From the NCBI RefSeq assembly GCF_014651995.1, contig NZ_BMXY01000002.1, positions 310,001 through 374,000 on the forward strand: a DNA stretch of 64,000 bases. Direction: 5' to 3'. Under the pieces are notes generated by a model. That model was not told the DNA's origin, did not search any database, and worked only from the letters and a program-made list of their open reading frames with translations. This document shows positions 32,755 to 42,132 of this stretch, piece by piece. Positions within the stretch are counted from its first letter, which is position 1, and every line of letters begins with the position of its first letter. A program made the translations under genes and the position numbers. This stretch comes from Cognatilysobacter xinjiangensis. GTDB taxonomy: Bacteria; Pseudomonadota; Gammaproteobacteria; Xanthomonadales; Xanthomonadaceae.

Positions 32755-34008
32755 ATGAACACCTCTGCCGATCTGCTCAAGGAACTCCGCATCGACCGCA
32801 GCGCACCGCCGCCGCCGTCGAACCGTCGCCCGCTCTGGATCGGGCTGGCGGTCGTGCTCGGCATCGCCGTGGTCGGCGGCGGCCTGTTCGCCGCCTCGCG
32901 CGGTCGCGCCGTCGAGGTGCAGGTGGCCGAGGCCACAGCGATCGGCAATGGCGGCGCGAGTGCCTCGGTGCTGGACGCCACCGGCTACGTGGTCGCGCGC
33001 CGCATGGCCACGGTGTCAGCCAAGATCACCGGCAAGGTGCGCGAGGTGCGCATCGAGGAAGGCCAGCACGTCGACGCCGGCTACGTGATGGCGACGCTGG
33101 ATCCGATCGACGCCGATGCGCAGCGCACGCTCGCCGCCTCGCAGGTCGCCGCCACGCGCAGCCAGATCGGCAGCGTGCAGGCCCAGCTGCGCGAGGCCGA
33201 GGCGAATGCCGCGCGGCTGTCGTCGCTGGTGCGGCAGCAGCTGGTGTCGAAGGCGCAGTACGACCAGGCCGTGGCGCAGCGCGACGCCCTGCGCGCGCAG
33301 CTCGCCACCGCGCAGCGCAATGCGTCGGTGTCGAGTGCGAACCTGCGCATCGCCGAGAACGGCGTCGACAACACCGTGGTGCGCGCGCCGTTCGCCGGCG
33401 TGGTGATCGCCAAGGCCGCGCAGCCGGGCGAAATCGTCTCGCCGCTGTCGGCCGGCGGCGGCTTCACCCGCACCGGCATCGGCACCATCGTCGACATGGA
33501 TTCGCTCGAAGTGGAAGTCGACGTCGGCGAGTCCTACATCGGCCGCGTCAAGCCGGGCATGCCGGTCGAGACGGTGCTCAACGCGTATCCGGACTGGAAG
33601 ATCCCGTCGGAGGTGATCGCGATCATCCCGACCGCCGATCGCGGCAAGGCGACGGTGAAGGTGCGCGTGGCGCTCAAGCAGAAGGACGCGCGCATCGTGC
33701 CCGACATGGGCGCGCGCGTGAGCTTCCTCGAACGTGAGCAGCCAGCCGCGCGGAAGCGAACGGGTGCGCTGGTGCCGGCCGCGGCGATCGTCGAGCGCGA
33801 CGGCAAGTCGGTCGTCTATGTCGTCGAGGGCGATGGCGACAAGGCGGACGTCAAGGCGGCCGCCGTGACCACGGGCCGCACGCTCGGCGACGACATCGAA
33901 GTGCTTGCAGGCCTGTCCGGCGGCGAGCGCGTGGTGCTCGATCCGCCCGAGAAACTCGAGGACGGCGCGCGCGTGCGCATCGCCCCGGGCGACGCCGAAT
34001 CCGAATGA
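32755..34008 (+). CDS. Periplasmic adaptor of a MacAB-like exporter (HlyD family)
   Basis: 417 residues from ATG 32755; an upstream ATG at 32722 is also open. One N-terminal membrane anchor (LWIGLAVVLGIAVVGGGLFA). Barrel-sandwich hybrid halves around VSAKITGKVREVRIEEGQHV and VRAPFAGVVIAKAAQPGEIV, separated by a coiled-coil hairpin (about 120-195), then a beta-barrel. It bridges the two FtsX-type permeases encoded downstream to an outer-membrane channel that is not encoded in this window. Confidence 0.88.
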   Translation: MNTSADLLKELRIDRSAPPPPSNRRPLWIGLAVVLGIAVVGGGLFAASRGRAVEVQVAEATAIGNGGASASVLDATGYVVARRMATVSAKITGKVREVRIEEGQHVDAGYVMATLDPIDADAQRTLAASQVAATRSQIGSVQAQLREAEANAARLSSLVRQQLVSKAQYDQAVAQRDALRAQLATAQRNASVSSANLRIAENGVDNTVVRAPFAGVVIAKAAQPGEIVSPLSAGGGFTRTGIGTIVDMDSLEVEVDVGESYIGRVKPGMPVETVLNAYPDWKIPSEVIAIIPTADRGKATVKVRVALKQKDARIVPDMGARVSFLEREQPAARKRTGALVPAAAIVERDGKSVVYVVEGDGDKADVKAAAVTTGRTLGDDIEVLAGLSGGERVVLDPPEKLEDGARVRIAPGDAESE

Positions 34009-34048
34009 CCGCGGGCGCGAGCCCGTCCCATCCAGCAGGAGAGCTGCC

Positions 34049-34741
34049 ATGTCATCGCTCGTCAGTATCCGCGGCCTGCGCAAGAGCTATCAGCGCGGCG
34101 CCGAACGCCTCGAAGTGCTGCACGGCATCGACCTCGAGATTCCCGAGGGCGACTTCGTCGCGCTGATGGGGCCGTCGGGCTCCGGCAAGTCGACGCTGCT
34201 CAACCTCATCGGCGGGCTAGACACGCCCAGCGGCGGCGAGATCGAGATCGCCGGCCGCCGCATCGACACGCTGAGCGCCGGCCAGCTCTCCACCTGGCGC
34301 AGCGACAACGTCGGTTTCGTGTTCCAGTTCTACAACCTGATGCCGACGCTCAACGCGCAGAAGAACGTCGAGCTGCCGCTGCTGCTGACGAGGCTCAACG
34401 CCGCTCAGCGTGCGCGCAATGCATCGATCGCGCTGCAGCTCGTCGGCCTGGCCGACCGCGCCAAGCACAAGCCCAACGAGCTGTCGGGCGGCCAGCAGCA
34501 GCGCGTGGCGATCGCTCGCGCGATCGTGTCCGATCCTACGCTGCTGATCTGCGACGAGCCCACCGGCGACCTCGACCGCCAGTCCGCCGAGGAGATCCTC
34601 GGCCTTCTGCAGACGCTCAACCGCGAGCACGGCAAGACCATCGTGATGGTCACGCACGATCCCAAGGCCGCCGACCACGCGCGCCGCACCGTGCACCTGG
34701 ACAAGGGCGTGCTGGTCGACGAACCGGCCTTCGCGCACTGA
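34049..34741 (+). CDS. ABC transporter ATP-binding protein (LolD/MacB type)
   Basis: 230 residues; AGGAG about 7 bases before ATG 34049. Walker [10 protein letters not shown] (41-49), Q-loop [21 protein letters not shown] (typical of the LolD/MacB group), signature LSGGQQQRV, and Walker [13 protein letters not shown]. Works with the two FtsX-family permeases that follow, as a mechanotransmission-type transporter driven by cytoplasmic ATP hydrolysis. Confidence 0.92.
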   Translation: MSSLVSIRGLRKSYQRGAERLEVLHGIDLEIPEGDFVALMGPSGSGKSTLLNLIGGLDTPSGGEIEIAGRRIDTLSAGQLSTWRSDNVGFVFQFYNLMPTLNAQKNVELPLLLTRLNAAQRARNASIALQLVGLADRAKHKPNELSGGQQQRVAIARAIVSDPTLLICDEPTGDLDRQSAEEILGLLQTLNREHGKTIVMVTHDPKAADHARRTVHLDKGVLVDEPAFAH

Positions 34742-34787
34742 CCCGACGGCGTACGCGCCGCGACGCTCCGCATTCGACGAGGCGGTC

Positions 34788-35948
34788 ATGAAATACCTGC
34801 ACCTGATCTGGGCTTCGCTGTTCCGCAGCAAGACGCGCACGCTGCTCACGCTGCTGTCGGTGTTCGTCGCCTTCTTCCTGTTCGGCATGCTCGACGCCGT
34901 GCGCGTGGCCTTCAATTCCGGCGGCGACGTGAGCGGCGCCAACCGCATGGTGGTGGCGTCGCGGTTGTCGATCACGCAGATGCTGCCGTACCGGCTGCAG
35001 CGCGAAATCGAAGCGATCGACGGGGTGAAGCGGGTGACGCCGATCGCCTGGTTCGGCGGCATCTACCGCGATCCGAAGAACTTCTTCCCGAACTGGTCGG
35101 CGGGACCGGGGTATCTGGACCTCTATCCCGAATACAAGTTGCCGCCCGCGCAGCGCAAGGCGTGGGAGGCCGACCGCCGCGGCGCCATCGTCGGCGAATC
35201 GCTGGCCAAGCGCTTCGGCTGGAAGGTCGGCGACGTGATCCCGCTGCAGGCGACGATCTTCCCGACCAAGGGCAGCAACGACTGGTCGTTCAAGCTGTCG
35301 GGCATCTACCGGGTGGACGACGCCAAGCGCAAGGGCGAGGAGAACATCCTGGTGTTCCACTGGGACTACTTCGACGAGGCCAACGACTACGTCAAGGGCC
35401 GCGTCGGCTGGTACATCGTGCAGGTCGAGAACGCGTCGATGGCCAACCGCGTCGCCAAGCAGATCGACGCGCTCAGCGCCAACTCCGACCACGAGACCAA
35501 GACGCAGACCGAAGAGGCGTTCAACCAGGCGTTCGCCAAGCAGATCGGCGACATCGGGCTGATCGTCACCGGCATCATGGGCGCGGTGTTCTTCACCCTG
35601 CTGCTGCTCACCGGCAACACCATGGCGCAGGCGGTGCGCGAGCGCATACCGGAACTCGCCGTGCTCAAGACCATCGGCTTCAAGGACGGCGCGGTGCTGG
35701 GGCTGGTGCTCGGCGAATCGATCCTGCTGGTCGCGCTGGGCGCGGTGCTCGGCATGCTCGGCGCACCGCTGGCGATGCGTGCGGTGAGCGCCCTGAGCAG
35801 CGGCTTCATCGCGCTGCCCGATCGCCTGCCCGCCGAGAGCTGGGGCATCGGGATCGCGCTGATGCTCGCCTTCGGCCTCCTCGCCGGCCTGCTGCCCGCC
35901 CTGCGCGCCATGCGCCTCAACATCGTCGACGCCCTCGCGGGCCGCTGA
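34788..35948 (+). CDS. FtsX/MacB-family ABC permease (first)
   Basis: 386 residues. N-terminal membrane helix (LLTLLSVFVAFFLFGML), a large periplasmic MacB-PCD-like domain (about 45-250), then three C-terminal helices with the FtsX pattern (MAQAVRERIPELAVLKTIGF). Same strand, 46 bases after the ATPase, and followed by a second, different permease of the same family. The two probably form a heterodimer. Confidence 0.9.
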   Translation: MKYLHLIWASLFRSKTRTLLTLLSVFVAFFLFGMLDAVRVAFNSGGDVSGANRMVVASRLSITQMLPYRLQREIEAIDGVKRVTPIAWFGGIYRDPKNFFPNWSAGPGYLDLYPEYKLPPAQRKAWEADRRGAIVGESLAKRFGWKVGDVIPLQATIFPTKGSNDWSFKLSGIYRVDDAKRKGEENILVFHWDYFDEANDYVKGRVGWYIVQVENASMANRVAKQIDALSANSDHETKTQTEEAFNQAFAKQIGDIGLIVTGIMGAVFFTLLLLTGNTMAQAVRERIPELAVLKTIGFKDGAVLGLVLGESILLVALGAVLGMLGAPLAMRAVSALSSGFIALPDRLPAESWGIGIALMLAFGLLAGLLPALRAMRLNIVDALAGR

Positions 35949-35959
35949 GGAGAACCGAC

Positions 35960-37273
35960 ATGCGCATCCGACGTTTCCTCGGCAATGCCGCCACCTTGCT
36001 CGCGCTGCTCGCGGGCCTGCTGGTGTGGGCGAAGCTGCCCGCGCTCGGCGTGCTGGTGCTCGCGGTGCTGGCCGCGCTGTGGCTGGCGCTCACCCGCGGC
36101 GGGCGGCTTGCACTGGCCGCGACGCGCGTGGGCATCGCGGGGCTGCCGCAGCGGCTCGGCGCGTCCTCCGTGGTCGTGGTCGGCATCGCCGGCGTGGTCG
36201 GCGTGCTGGTGGCGATGCTGGCGATGGGCGAGGGCTTCCGCGCCACGCTGGCCAGCACCGGCGGCACCGATACCGCGATCATCCTGCGCGGCGGCTCGCA
36301 GGCCGAAACCAATTCGGTGATCACCCGCGACCAGGCGCCGCTGATCGAAACGCTCGACGGCATCGCGCGCGGCGCCGACGGCCGCGCGCTGCTCTCGCCC
36401 GAGCTCTCGCAGGTGGTGACGTTGCCCACCCGCGACGACGGCAGCGACACCAACGTGCAGTTCCGCGGCGTCGGCCCGGCGGCGTGGACGGTGCGACCGA
36501 AGCTGCGCATCGTCGAAGGCCGCCGCTTCAATCCGGGCCTGCGCGAGATCGTGGTCGGCCGCGGCGCGCAGCGCCAGTTCCGCGGGCTGGAGGTCGGGCG
36601 CCAGCTCAAGCTCGCCAACCAGCAGTGGACGGTGGTCGGCGTGTTCGAGTCGGGCGATGCCTACGATTCGGAGCTGTGGAGCGACGTCGACGTGCTCGGC
36701 CCCGCGTATCAACGCTCGGCCTACCAGTCGGTCACGGTGAAGCTCGACGGCCGCAGCGGGCTCAAGCGCCTGAAGGCGGCACTCGCGGCCGATCCGCGCC
36801 TCAAGCTCGACGTGTCGACCACGCGCGACTACTACGCCAAGCAGTCCGAAGGCCTGTCGAAGCTGATCAACGCACTCGGTACGGTGATCGGCCTGATCAT
36901 GGCGCTGGGCGCGATCTTCGGCGCGCTCAACTCGATGTACGCGGCGGTGTCGGGCCGTGCGCGCGAGATCGCCACGATGCGCGCGATCGGCTTTCGCGGC
37001 CTTCCGGTGGTCACCGCGGTGATGCTGGAGACGATGCTGCTCGCCTTCCTCGGCGGGCTGATCGGCGCCGCGCTCGCGTGGCTGATGTTCAATGGACACT
37101 CGGTGTCGACGCTGGGCAACAACTTCAGTCAGGTCGTGTTCCAGTTTCGCGTCACGCCGGAGCTGCTGTGGACGGGCCTGAAGTGGGCGCTCGGCATCGG
37201 CCTGGTCGGTGGGCTGTTCCCGGCGCTGCGCGCGGCGCGGATGGAAGTGACCGAGGCGCTGCGCGCGCAGTAG
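35960..37273 (+). CDS. FtsX/MacB-family ABC permease (second)
   Basis: 437 residues, start ATG 35960 with GAGGAG upstream. Carries two extra hydrophobic segments at the N-terminus before the usual FtsX helix (VVVVGIAGVVGVLVAMLAMG), then a periplasmic domain and three terminal helices with YAAVSGRAREIATMRAIGFRG. Divergent from the first permease, which supports a heterodimer rather than a recent duplication. Ends 9 bases from the convergent EamA gene. Confidence 0.9.
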   Translation: MRIRRFLGNAATLLALLAGLLVWAKLPALGVLVLAVLAALWLALTRGGRLALAATRVGIAGLPQRLGASSVVVVGIAGVVGVLVAMLAMGEGFRATLASTGGTDTAIILRGGSQAETNSVITRDQAPLIETLDGIARGADGRALLSPELSQVVTLPTRDDGSDTNVQFRGVGPAAWTVRPKLRIVEGRRFNPGLREIVVGRGAQRQFRGLEVGRQLKLANQQWTVVGVFESGDAYDSELWSDVDVLGPAYQRSAYQSVTVKLDGRSGLKRLKAALAADPRLKLDVSTTRDYYAKQSEGLSKLINALGTVIGLIMALGAIFGALNSMYAAVSGRAREIATMRAIGFRGLPVVTAVMLETMLLAFLGGLIGAALAWLMFNGHSVSTLGNNFSQVVFQFRVTPELLWTGLKWALGIGLVGGLFPALRAARMEVTEALRAQ

Positions 37274-37282
37274 CGCGCAGCG

Positions 37283-38215
37283 TCAGGACGGATCGGCCGG
37301 CGTCGTCGCCACGGCGGCCGGCACGGGCTTCGCGCTGCGTGTCTTCGCCAGCGTGATGACCACGACGCCCGCCAGGATCACCGCCATCGCGCCCACGTCC
37401 TGCGCGGTGAACACCTCGCCGCCGATCAGCGCGCCGAACACCACCGCGAGCGGCGGATTGACGTACGCATAGCTGGTCGCGAGCGCGGGGCGCACGTGGT
37501 GCAGCAGCCAGATGTAGGCGGTGAAGCCGAAGATGCTGCCGGCGACCACGAGATACAGCATCGCCGCGGTCGACGACGCACTCGGCACCGCGGTGAAGCG
37601 CTCGCCGGTGACCAGCGCCGCGGCGAGCATCCACACGCTGCCCGCGATCATCTGCCCGCTCGCGGCCATGAACGGCTCGGGCAGGTCCTGGTCGCGGCTC
37701 CAGATCGAGCCCCAGGCCCAGGCGATCGGCGCGATGGTCAGGCAGACCAGGCCGAGCGTCGACGAGCGTAGCGCGCTGCCCGCGTTGAGCCACACCACGC
37801 CGAGGAAACCGACCACGAGGCCGACCCATTCGATGCGCGTCGGGTGCCGCCCGCGCAGCATCGCGAACAGCCCCGCGAACAGCGGCATCGACGCGACCGC
37901 GATCGCCGCGAGGCCGGAACTCACCTGCGTCTCCGCGAGGTTCACCAGCCCGTTCGACAGCAGCACCATGAAGATCGACAGCACCGCGAGCGTGCGCCAC
38001 TGCCGGCCGGTGGGCGCGGGCGTGCCGCGCATCCGCAGCACCACGTACATCAGCAGGCCGGCGATCGACATGCGGCAGGCGCCGAGCAGGAACGGCGGAT
38101 AGCCGGGCAGCGCGAAGCGGATCGCCAGATAGGTCGAGCCCCACAGCACGTAGAGCGAGGCAAGGGCGAAGCCGACGGCGAGCGGCGACGGCGCGCGCGC
38201 GGGGGAGTGGCTCAT
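37283..38215 (-). CDS. EamA/DMT-family transporter (YedA-like)
   Basis: Ten-helix drug/metabolite transporter of 310 residues made of two EamA repeats. Start at 38215 (MSHSPARAPS) just before the first helix LAVGFALASLYVLWGSTYLAIRFA, whose WGSTY motif marks the family. The second repeat contains SYAYVNPPLAVVFGALIGGE. The substrate is unknown; YedA/RhtA-like members export amino acids or other metabolites. Stands alone. Confidence 0.88.
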   Translation of the reverse strand: MSHSPARAPSPLAVGFALASLYVLWGSTYLAIRFALPGYPPFLLGACRMSIAGLLMYVVLRMRGTPAPTGRQWRTLAVLSIFMVLLSNGLVNLAETQVSSGLAAIAVASMPLFAGLFAMLRGRHPTRIEWVGLVVGFLGVVWLNAGSALRSSTLGLVCLTIAPIAWAWGSIWSRDQDLPEPFMAASGQMIAGSVWMLAAALVTGERFTAVPSASSTAAMLYLVVAGSIFGFTAYIWLLHHVRPALATSYAYVNPPLAVVFGALIGGEVFTAQDVGAMAVILAGVVVITLAKTRSAKPVPAAVATTPADPS

Positions 38216-38475
38216 CGGGACGGATCCGGAAGCGGGCCGCGTCGCGGCGATATGCAAAGCGTAGCGGCTGCCCGTGCGCGCCGGATGCGCCGGAATGCAT
38301 GGGCGACGACGGAAACTCGCCTTGCAAGCGAACGTAGCCGACCATCCGTCGGCTGACATGCACCGATCACACCGTCATCAGCATGTTGAACGGCCGTCGG
38401 GCTTGAGCGGCAGGAGGGGCGATCTATAGCGTGTGAATGCCGGATCAAACCGGCGGCAGCCACGGAGTCGTCCGC
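38216..38475. other. Gap between divergent EamA and mini-protein genes
   Basis: 260 bases. An AGGAGGGG stretch occurs at 38411-38418 and a TATAG near 38425, but spacing to the next ATG does not form a convincing ribosome site or promoter. No hairpin with a T run seen. Confidence 0.3.
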
Positions 38476-38775
38476 ATGATGTTCGAGCACCTGCCTCCGC
38501 TCGAGGATTCCACGCTGCACACCCGCTGGCTGCACGAGCTGCGCAACGTCGTCAGCACCGCCAGCGTGGCCGCCGCGATGGCGCGGCGTCTGGTCGACAG
38601 CGACGCCGAGACCGCGGCAGACATGCTGCACGAGGCCGAGCGCGCGCTGCTGGCCTGCCGTGACCTGCTCGACAGCGGCGGCGAGCACGTGATCCCCGAC
38701 CCGCTGCTGCACGAAACGCTGCAGGTGCCGCCGATACCGGCCGTGCGCCGCAGCGACGACCGCGTCGCGCGCTGA
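38476..38775 (+). CDS. 99-residue protein with a histidine-kinase-like H-box
   Basis: Start unsure: ATG 38476 has ACGGAG about 9 bases upstream; ATG 38437 would add 13 residues. The core LHELRNVVSTASVAAAMARRL, followed by a helix with ERALLACRDLL, looks like the two-helix dimerisation/phospho-acceptor domain of kinases or an Hpt-like unit, without any ATPase domain. The rest is polar and Pro-rich. I do not know a named family; a phospho-relay role is only a possibility. Confidence 0.55.
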   Translation: MMFEHLPPLEDSTLHTRWLHELRNVVSTASVAAAMARRLVDSDAETAADMLHEAERALLACRDLLDSGGEHVIPDPLLHETLQVPPIPAVRRSDDRVAR

Positions 38776-38781
38776 GCCCGC

Positions 38782-39600
38782 TCAGGCGCGCTCGCGCGCC
38801 AGCACCTGCTGCTTGAGCGGCAGGCCCCAGCGGTAGCCGCCGAGCGAGCCGTCGCCGCGCACCACGCGGTGGCAGGGCACGACGACCGCCAGCCGGTTGC
38901 CGCCGCAGGCCCGCGCCACCGCGCGTGCGCCGCGCGGCAGGCCGACCGCGTCGGCAAGCTCGGCATAGCTGAGGGTCTGGCCCTTCGGGATGCGCATCAG
39001 CGCGTCCCAGACGCGCTTCTGGAAGGCCGTGCCGATCAGGTCGAGCTCGACTTCGGCCGCGCGCCCGGCCAGCGCGTCGGCGACGGCGGCCAGGCGCGGC
39101 GCGAGGAACTCGTCGCGGCCCTCGTCGACCCGCTCCAGCCGCGCGCCGGGGAACTCGCGGCGCAGGCGCGCTTCCAGCGCGGCCTCGTCGTCGCCGAGCT
39201 CGATCGCGCAGATTCCGCGTCCGGTGGCGGCCACCAGCGCCCGCCCGAGCGCGGTATCGATCACGCTCCAGCGCACCGATTCGCCGGCGCCACCCTGGCG
39301 ATAGCGCGACGGCGCCATGCCGAGCCGAGCCGCGCCCGCCTCGTACACGCGCGACGGCGAGCCGTAGCCGGCGTCGTACAGCGCGGTGGTGACGTCGCGG
39401 CCGTCGCGCAGCGCCTGCTTGAGCCGGCCGAGCTTGCGCTGGGCGAGATAGTCGGCGGGGCTCAGGCCGAAGCGCGCGGAAAAGCGGCGCTGCAGGTGGG
39501 CAGGGCTCCAACCCACCGCGTCGGCGAGTTCGCGCAGGCCGGGCTCGCCTTCGTCGAGCAGGCGGCGCGCGCGGTCGAGCTTGGCATTGGCATCGTTCAT
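38782..39600 (-). CDS. ada: Ada-like methylated-DNA-protein cysteine methyltransferase with AraC domain
   Basis: 272 residues. N-terminal AraC-type helix-turn-helix (GWSPAHLQRRFSARFGLSPADYL), a linker, then O6-methylguanine methyltransferase with the acceptor C243 in PCHRVVRGDGSLGGYRWG. The N-terminal zinc domain of E. coli Ada, which takes methyl groups from phosphotriesters, is missing. It therefore repairs O6-alkylguanine but cannot be switched on in the classical way. It starts just after the prc terminator on the same strand. Confidence 0.9.
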   Translation of the reverse strand: MNDANAKLDRARRLLDEGEPGLRELADAVGWSPAHLQRRFSARFGLSPADYLAQRKLGRLKQALRDGRDVTTALYDAGYGSPSRVYEAGAARLGMAPSRYRQGGAGESVRWSVIDTALGRALVAATGRGICAIELGDDEAALEARLRREFPGARLERVDEGRDEFLAPRLAAVADALAGRAAEVELDLIGTAFQKRVWDALMRIPKGQTLSYAELADAVGLPRGARAVARACGGNRLAVVVPCHRVVRGDGSLGGYRWGLPLKQQVLARERA

Positions 39601-39604
39601 GGCC

Positions 39605-39637
39605 GAAAAAATAACGGGCGCCCGAAGGCGCCCGCTA
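39605..39637 (-). terminator. Rho-independent terminator of prc
   Basis: On the minus strand GCGGGCGCC-TTCG-GGCGCCCG is followed by TTATTTTTT. Perfect stem, stable tetraloop and T run, about 20 bases after the prc stop. Confidence 0.85.
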
Positions 39638-39658
39638 TCCGTTCCTTGCGATCCGCGC

Positions 39659-41836
39659 TCAGTCGGCCCAGTGGCCGGGGTTGCGCGCGGTCGGCAGCAC
39701 CTTGGCCGACAGCTGACGATCGGCATTGAGCAGCGCGACCGCGTCGCCGAGGATCGTCGCCGCCTCGCGCAGCAGCGGGTCCGGGCGCTTCTCGGCTAGC
39801 TTGGCGCGCTGCGCGTCCTTGGCGATGTCGCGCTCATTGGCCTGCAGGCCGTCGTCGTTGTCGTCGGCGAGAGGATCGAGCGCGAGGCCCATCTGCTGGC
39901 GTGCCAGCTGGCGCTGCTTGCGCTTGGCCTCCTCGCGATCGCGCTCGGCGCGGCGCTGCGCCTCGTTGAGCGAGATCGCCTTCTCGGCGCGCTCCTTGCG
40001 GAACTGCTCGACGTCCTCGGTCCACCAGCCGAACTCGCGATCACCGGTGATGCGCTGCTCGTGCTTGCGCACCAGCGTGGGCAGGATCGGGCTGAAGTCG
40101 CCGTAGGTGGTGTGCGGTACCGCGGCGATACGCGCCCACGGCAGCGCGTTGTCGTAGGTGCTCTCGCCGAACTCGCTGGCATCGACGGACGCCGGGAACG
40201 CGATGTCCGGCACCACGCCCTTGTGCTGCGTCGAGCTGCCGCTCACGCGGAAGAACTGCTGCACGGTGAGCTTGACCTGGCCGAAGCGCGCGGTCTCGTT
40301 GGCGGGCCAGCGGTCGAGGTCGAGCAGCGTCTGCACGGTGCCCTTGCCGAAGGTGGTCTCGCCGATGACGAGGCCGCGGCCGTAGTCCTGGATCGCGCCC
40401 GCGAAGATCTCCGACGCCGACGCCGAGCCGCGGTTGATCAGCACCGCGAGCGGGCCTTCCCAGGCGATCTGCTGGTCGTCGTCGCCGTTGACGGTGACGC
40501 GCCCGCCCGATTCGCGCACCTGCACCACCGGACCCTGGTCGATGAACAGGCCGGTGAGTTCGATGGCTTCGTCGAGCGAGCCGCCGCCGTTGTTGCGCAG
40601 GTCGAGCACCACGCCGTCGACCTTCTGCTCGCGCAGGGTCTGCAGCAGTTTGGCGACGTCACGCGTGGCCGAGGCGAAGTCGCGATCGCCGCGACGGCGC
40701 GCGTCGAAGTCCTGGTAGAACGCCGGCAGCTTGATCACGCCGATCTTCTGCGCGGGCTTGCCGTCGAGCGCGGGCACGTCGATGGTCTCGGCCTTGGCGG
40801 CCTGGTCCTCGAGGCGCACGCGGTCGCGCACGATGTTCACCCGCACCGGATGCGAATCCAGCGGCGATTCGGCCGGCACGATGTCCAGCCGCACGGTGGT
40901 GCCCTTGGTGCCGCGGATCTTGGCGACGACGTCGTCGATGCGCCAGCCGACCACGTCCTCCATCGCGCCGCTCGCGCCCTGGCCGACCGCGATCACGCGA
41001 TCGCCCGGCTTGACCTTGCCGGTCTTGGACGCGGGGCCGCCGGCGACGATCTCGCGGATCGCGACGACGTCGTCCTGCTTCTGCAGCACCGCGCCGATGC
41101 CCTCGAGCGTATTCGACATCGACAGGTTGAAATTGTCGGCCGAGCGCGGGGTGAAGTAGTCGGTGTGCGGATCGACCGCGTTGGCGTAGCTGTTGAGGAA
41201 GGACTGGAACACGTCCTCGCCCTTGAGCTCGCCGATGTTCTGCGCGAGGTTCGCGTAGCGCTTGTCGAGCGTCTTGCGGATGTCGTCGGGTTGCTTACCG
41301 GCGAGCTTCAGGCGCAGCCAGTCGTTGCGTACCGACTGCTTCCACAGCGTGTCGAGCGCGGCGGCGTCGGCCGCCCACGGCACGTCCTCGCGGTCGTAGC
41401 GGAAGCTCTCGTTGCCGGTGAAGTCGAAGATGTCCTGCTTGAGCAGTTCGCGCGCGTACTGCGTGCGCGCCAGCGCCTGCTGGCGGTAGGCAGCGAAGAC
41501 CGCGTAGGCGGGGCTGAGGTCGCCGCTCTTGATCGCGTCGTCGAGCTTCGTGCGATAGACGTCGAACTTCGCGATGTCCTGCGCGGTGAAGAACTGCTTG
41601 TTCGGATCCAGCGCATCGAGGTAGCGCTTGTAGATGTCAGCGCTCAGCGCGTCGTCGAGCTCGCGCGGGCGATACGCGTAGCGGCTGTCGGACAGCAGGC
41701 CGTAGACCAGCTTGGCCGCGGTGGCCTGGTCCTTCGTCGGCGCGTTCGGAATCGTGGTGACGGTGCCGTCCGGACGCGCGAGGAGCGCGAGCGGCGCGGC
41801 GAGGAGGAGGGCGAGCAGGGGAGTCTTGAGCTTCAT
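39659..41836 (-). CDS. prc: Carboxy-terminal (tail-specific) protease
   Basis: Periplasmic serine/lysine protease that trims lipoproteins and cell-wall enzymes. 725 residues with an N-terminal signal peptide. N-terminal helical domain (with YRPRELDDALSADIYKRYLDALD), PDZ domain around GPASKTGKVKPGDRVIAVG, then the S41 catalytic core with RNNGGGSLDEAIEL, the catalytic Ser in GSASASEIFAGA and the Lys in FGKGTVQ. The C-terminus is the DUF3340-like helical region rich in Arg/Glu. A strong terminator follows. Confidence 0.94.
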   Translation of the reverse strand: MKLKTPLLALLLAAPLALLARPDGTVTTIPNAPTKDQATAAKLVYGLLSDSRYAYRPRELDDALSADIYKRYLDALDPNKQFFTAQDIAKFDVYRTKLDDAIKSGDLSPAYAVFAAYRQQALARTQYARELLKQDIFDFTGNESFRYDREDVPWAADAAALDTLWKQSVRNDWLRLKLAGKQPDDIRKTLDKRYANLAQNIGELKGEDVFQSFLNSYANAVDPHTDYFTPRSADNFNLSMSNTLEGIGAVLQKQDDVVAIREIVAGGPASKTGKVKPGDRVIAVGQGASGAMEDVVGWRIDDVVAKIRGTKGTTVRLDIVPAESPLDSHPVRVNIVRDRVRLEDQAAKAETIDVPALDGKPAQKIGVIKLPAFYQDFDARRRGDRDFASATRDVAKLLQTLREQKVDGVVLDLRNNGGGSLDEAIELTGLFIDQGPVVQVRESGGRVTVNGDDDQQIAWEGPLAVLINRGSASASEIFAGAIQDYGRGLVIGETTFGKGTVQTLLDLDRWPANETARFGQVKLTVQQFFRVSGSSTQHKGVVPDIAFPASVDASEFGESTYDNALPWARIAAVPHTTYGDFSPILPTLVRKHEQRITGDREFGWWTEDVEQFRKERAEKAISLNEAQRRAERDREEAKRKQRQLARQQMGLALDPLADDNDDGLQANERDIAKDAQRAKLAEKRPDPLLREAATILGDAVALLNADRQLSAKVLPTARNPGHWAD

Positions 41837-42132
41837 CGGATCCGGGCGGTGGGGCCGCCGATCAGGTCCGGCGGATCGCCGGGAGTACCACGGTGGACAG
41901 GCTTGAGACCGCGGCCCAGTGCCGAAAGTTGCACCGGGCGTCCCGCATCTGAACGCGCCCGGGGCCGCGAGTGCAAGCCCGCGACGGCGGCCGTCGTCGT
42001 CGGTTCAGCCCGGACTGCGGACGTCGTCACCCAGCGGCGGAGGCCGCTTCACCGTCGACTATGCGCCGCCGCCCTGCGCAGGCGGCGTGGATGCCCGCGA
42101 CGCAGCGTGCCGCGGGCGGAAATGCCGGTGCT
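41837..42132 (-). other. Gap between lipA and prc
   Basis: 296 bases. On the minus strand two GC hairpins follow lipA: GCCCGCG/CGCGGGC (42093-42117) and CGCCGCC/GGCGGCG around 42065-42087. Neither has a T run. They may slow or end lipA transcription. No clear prc promoter was recognised and no ORF in the gap looks real. Confidence 0.4.
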
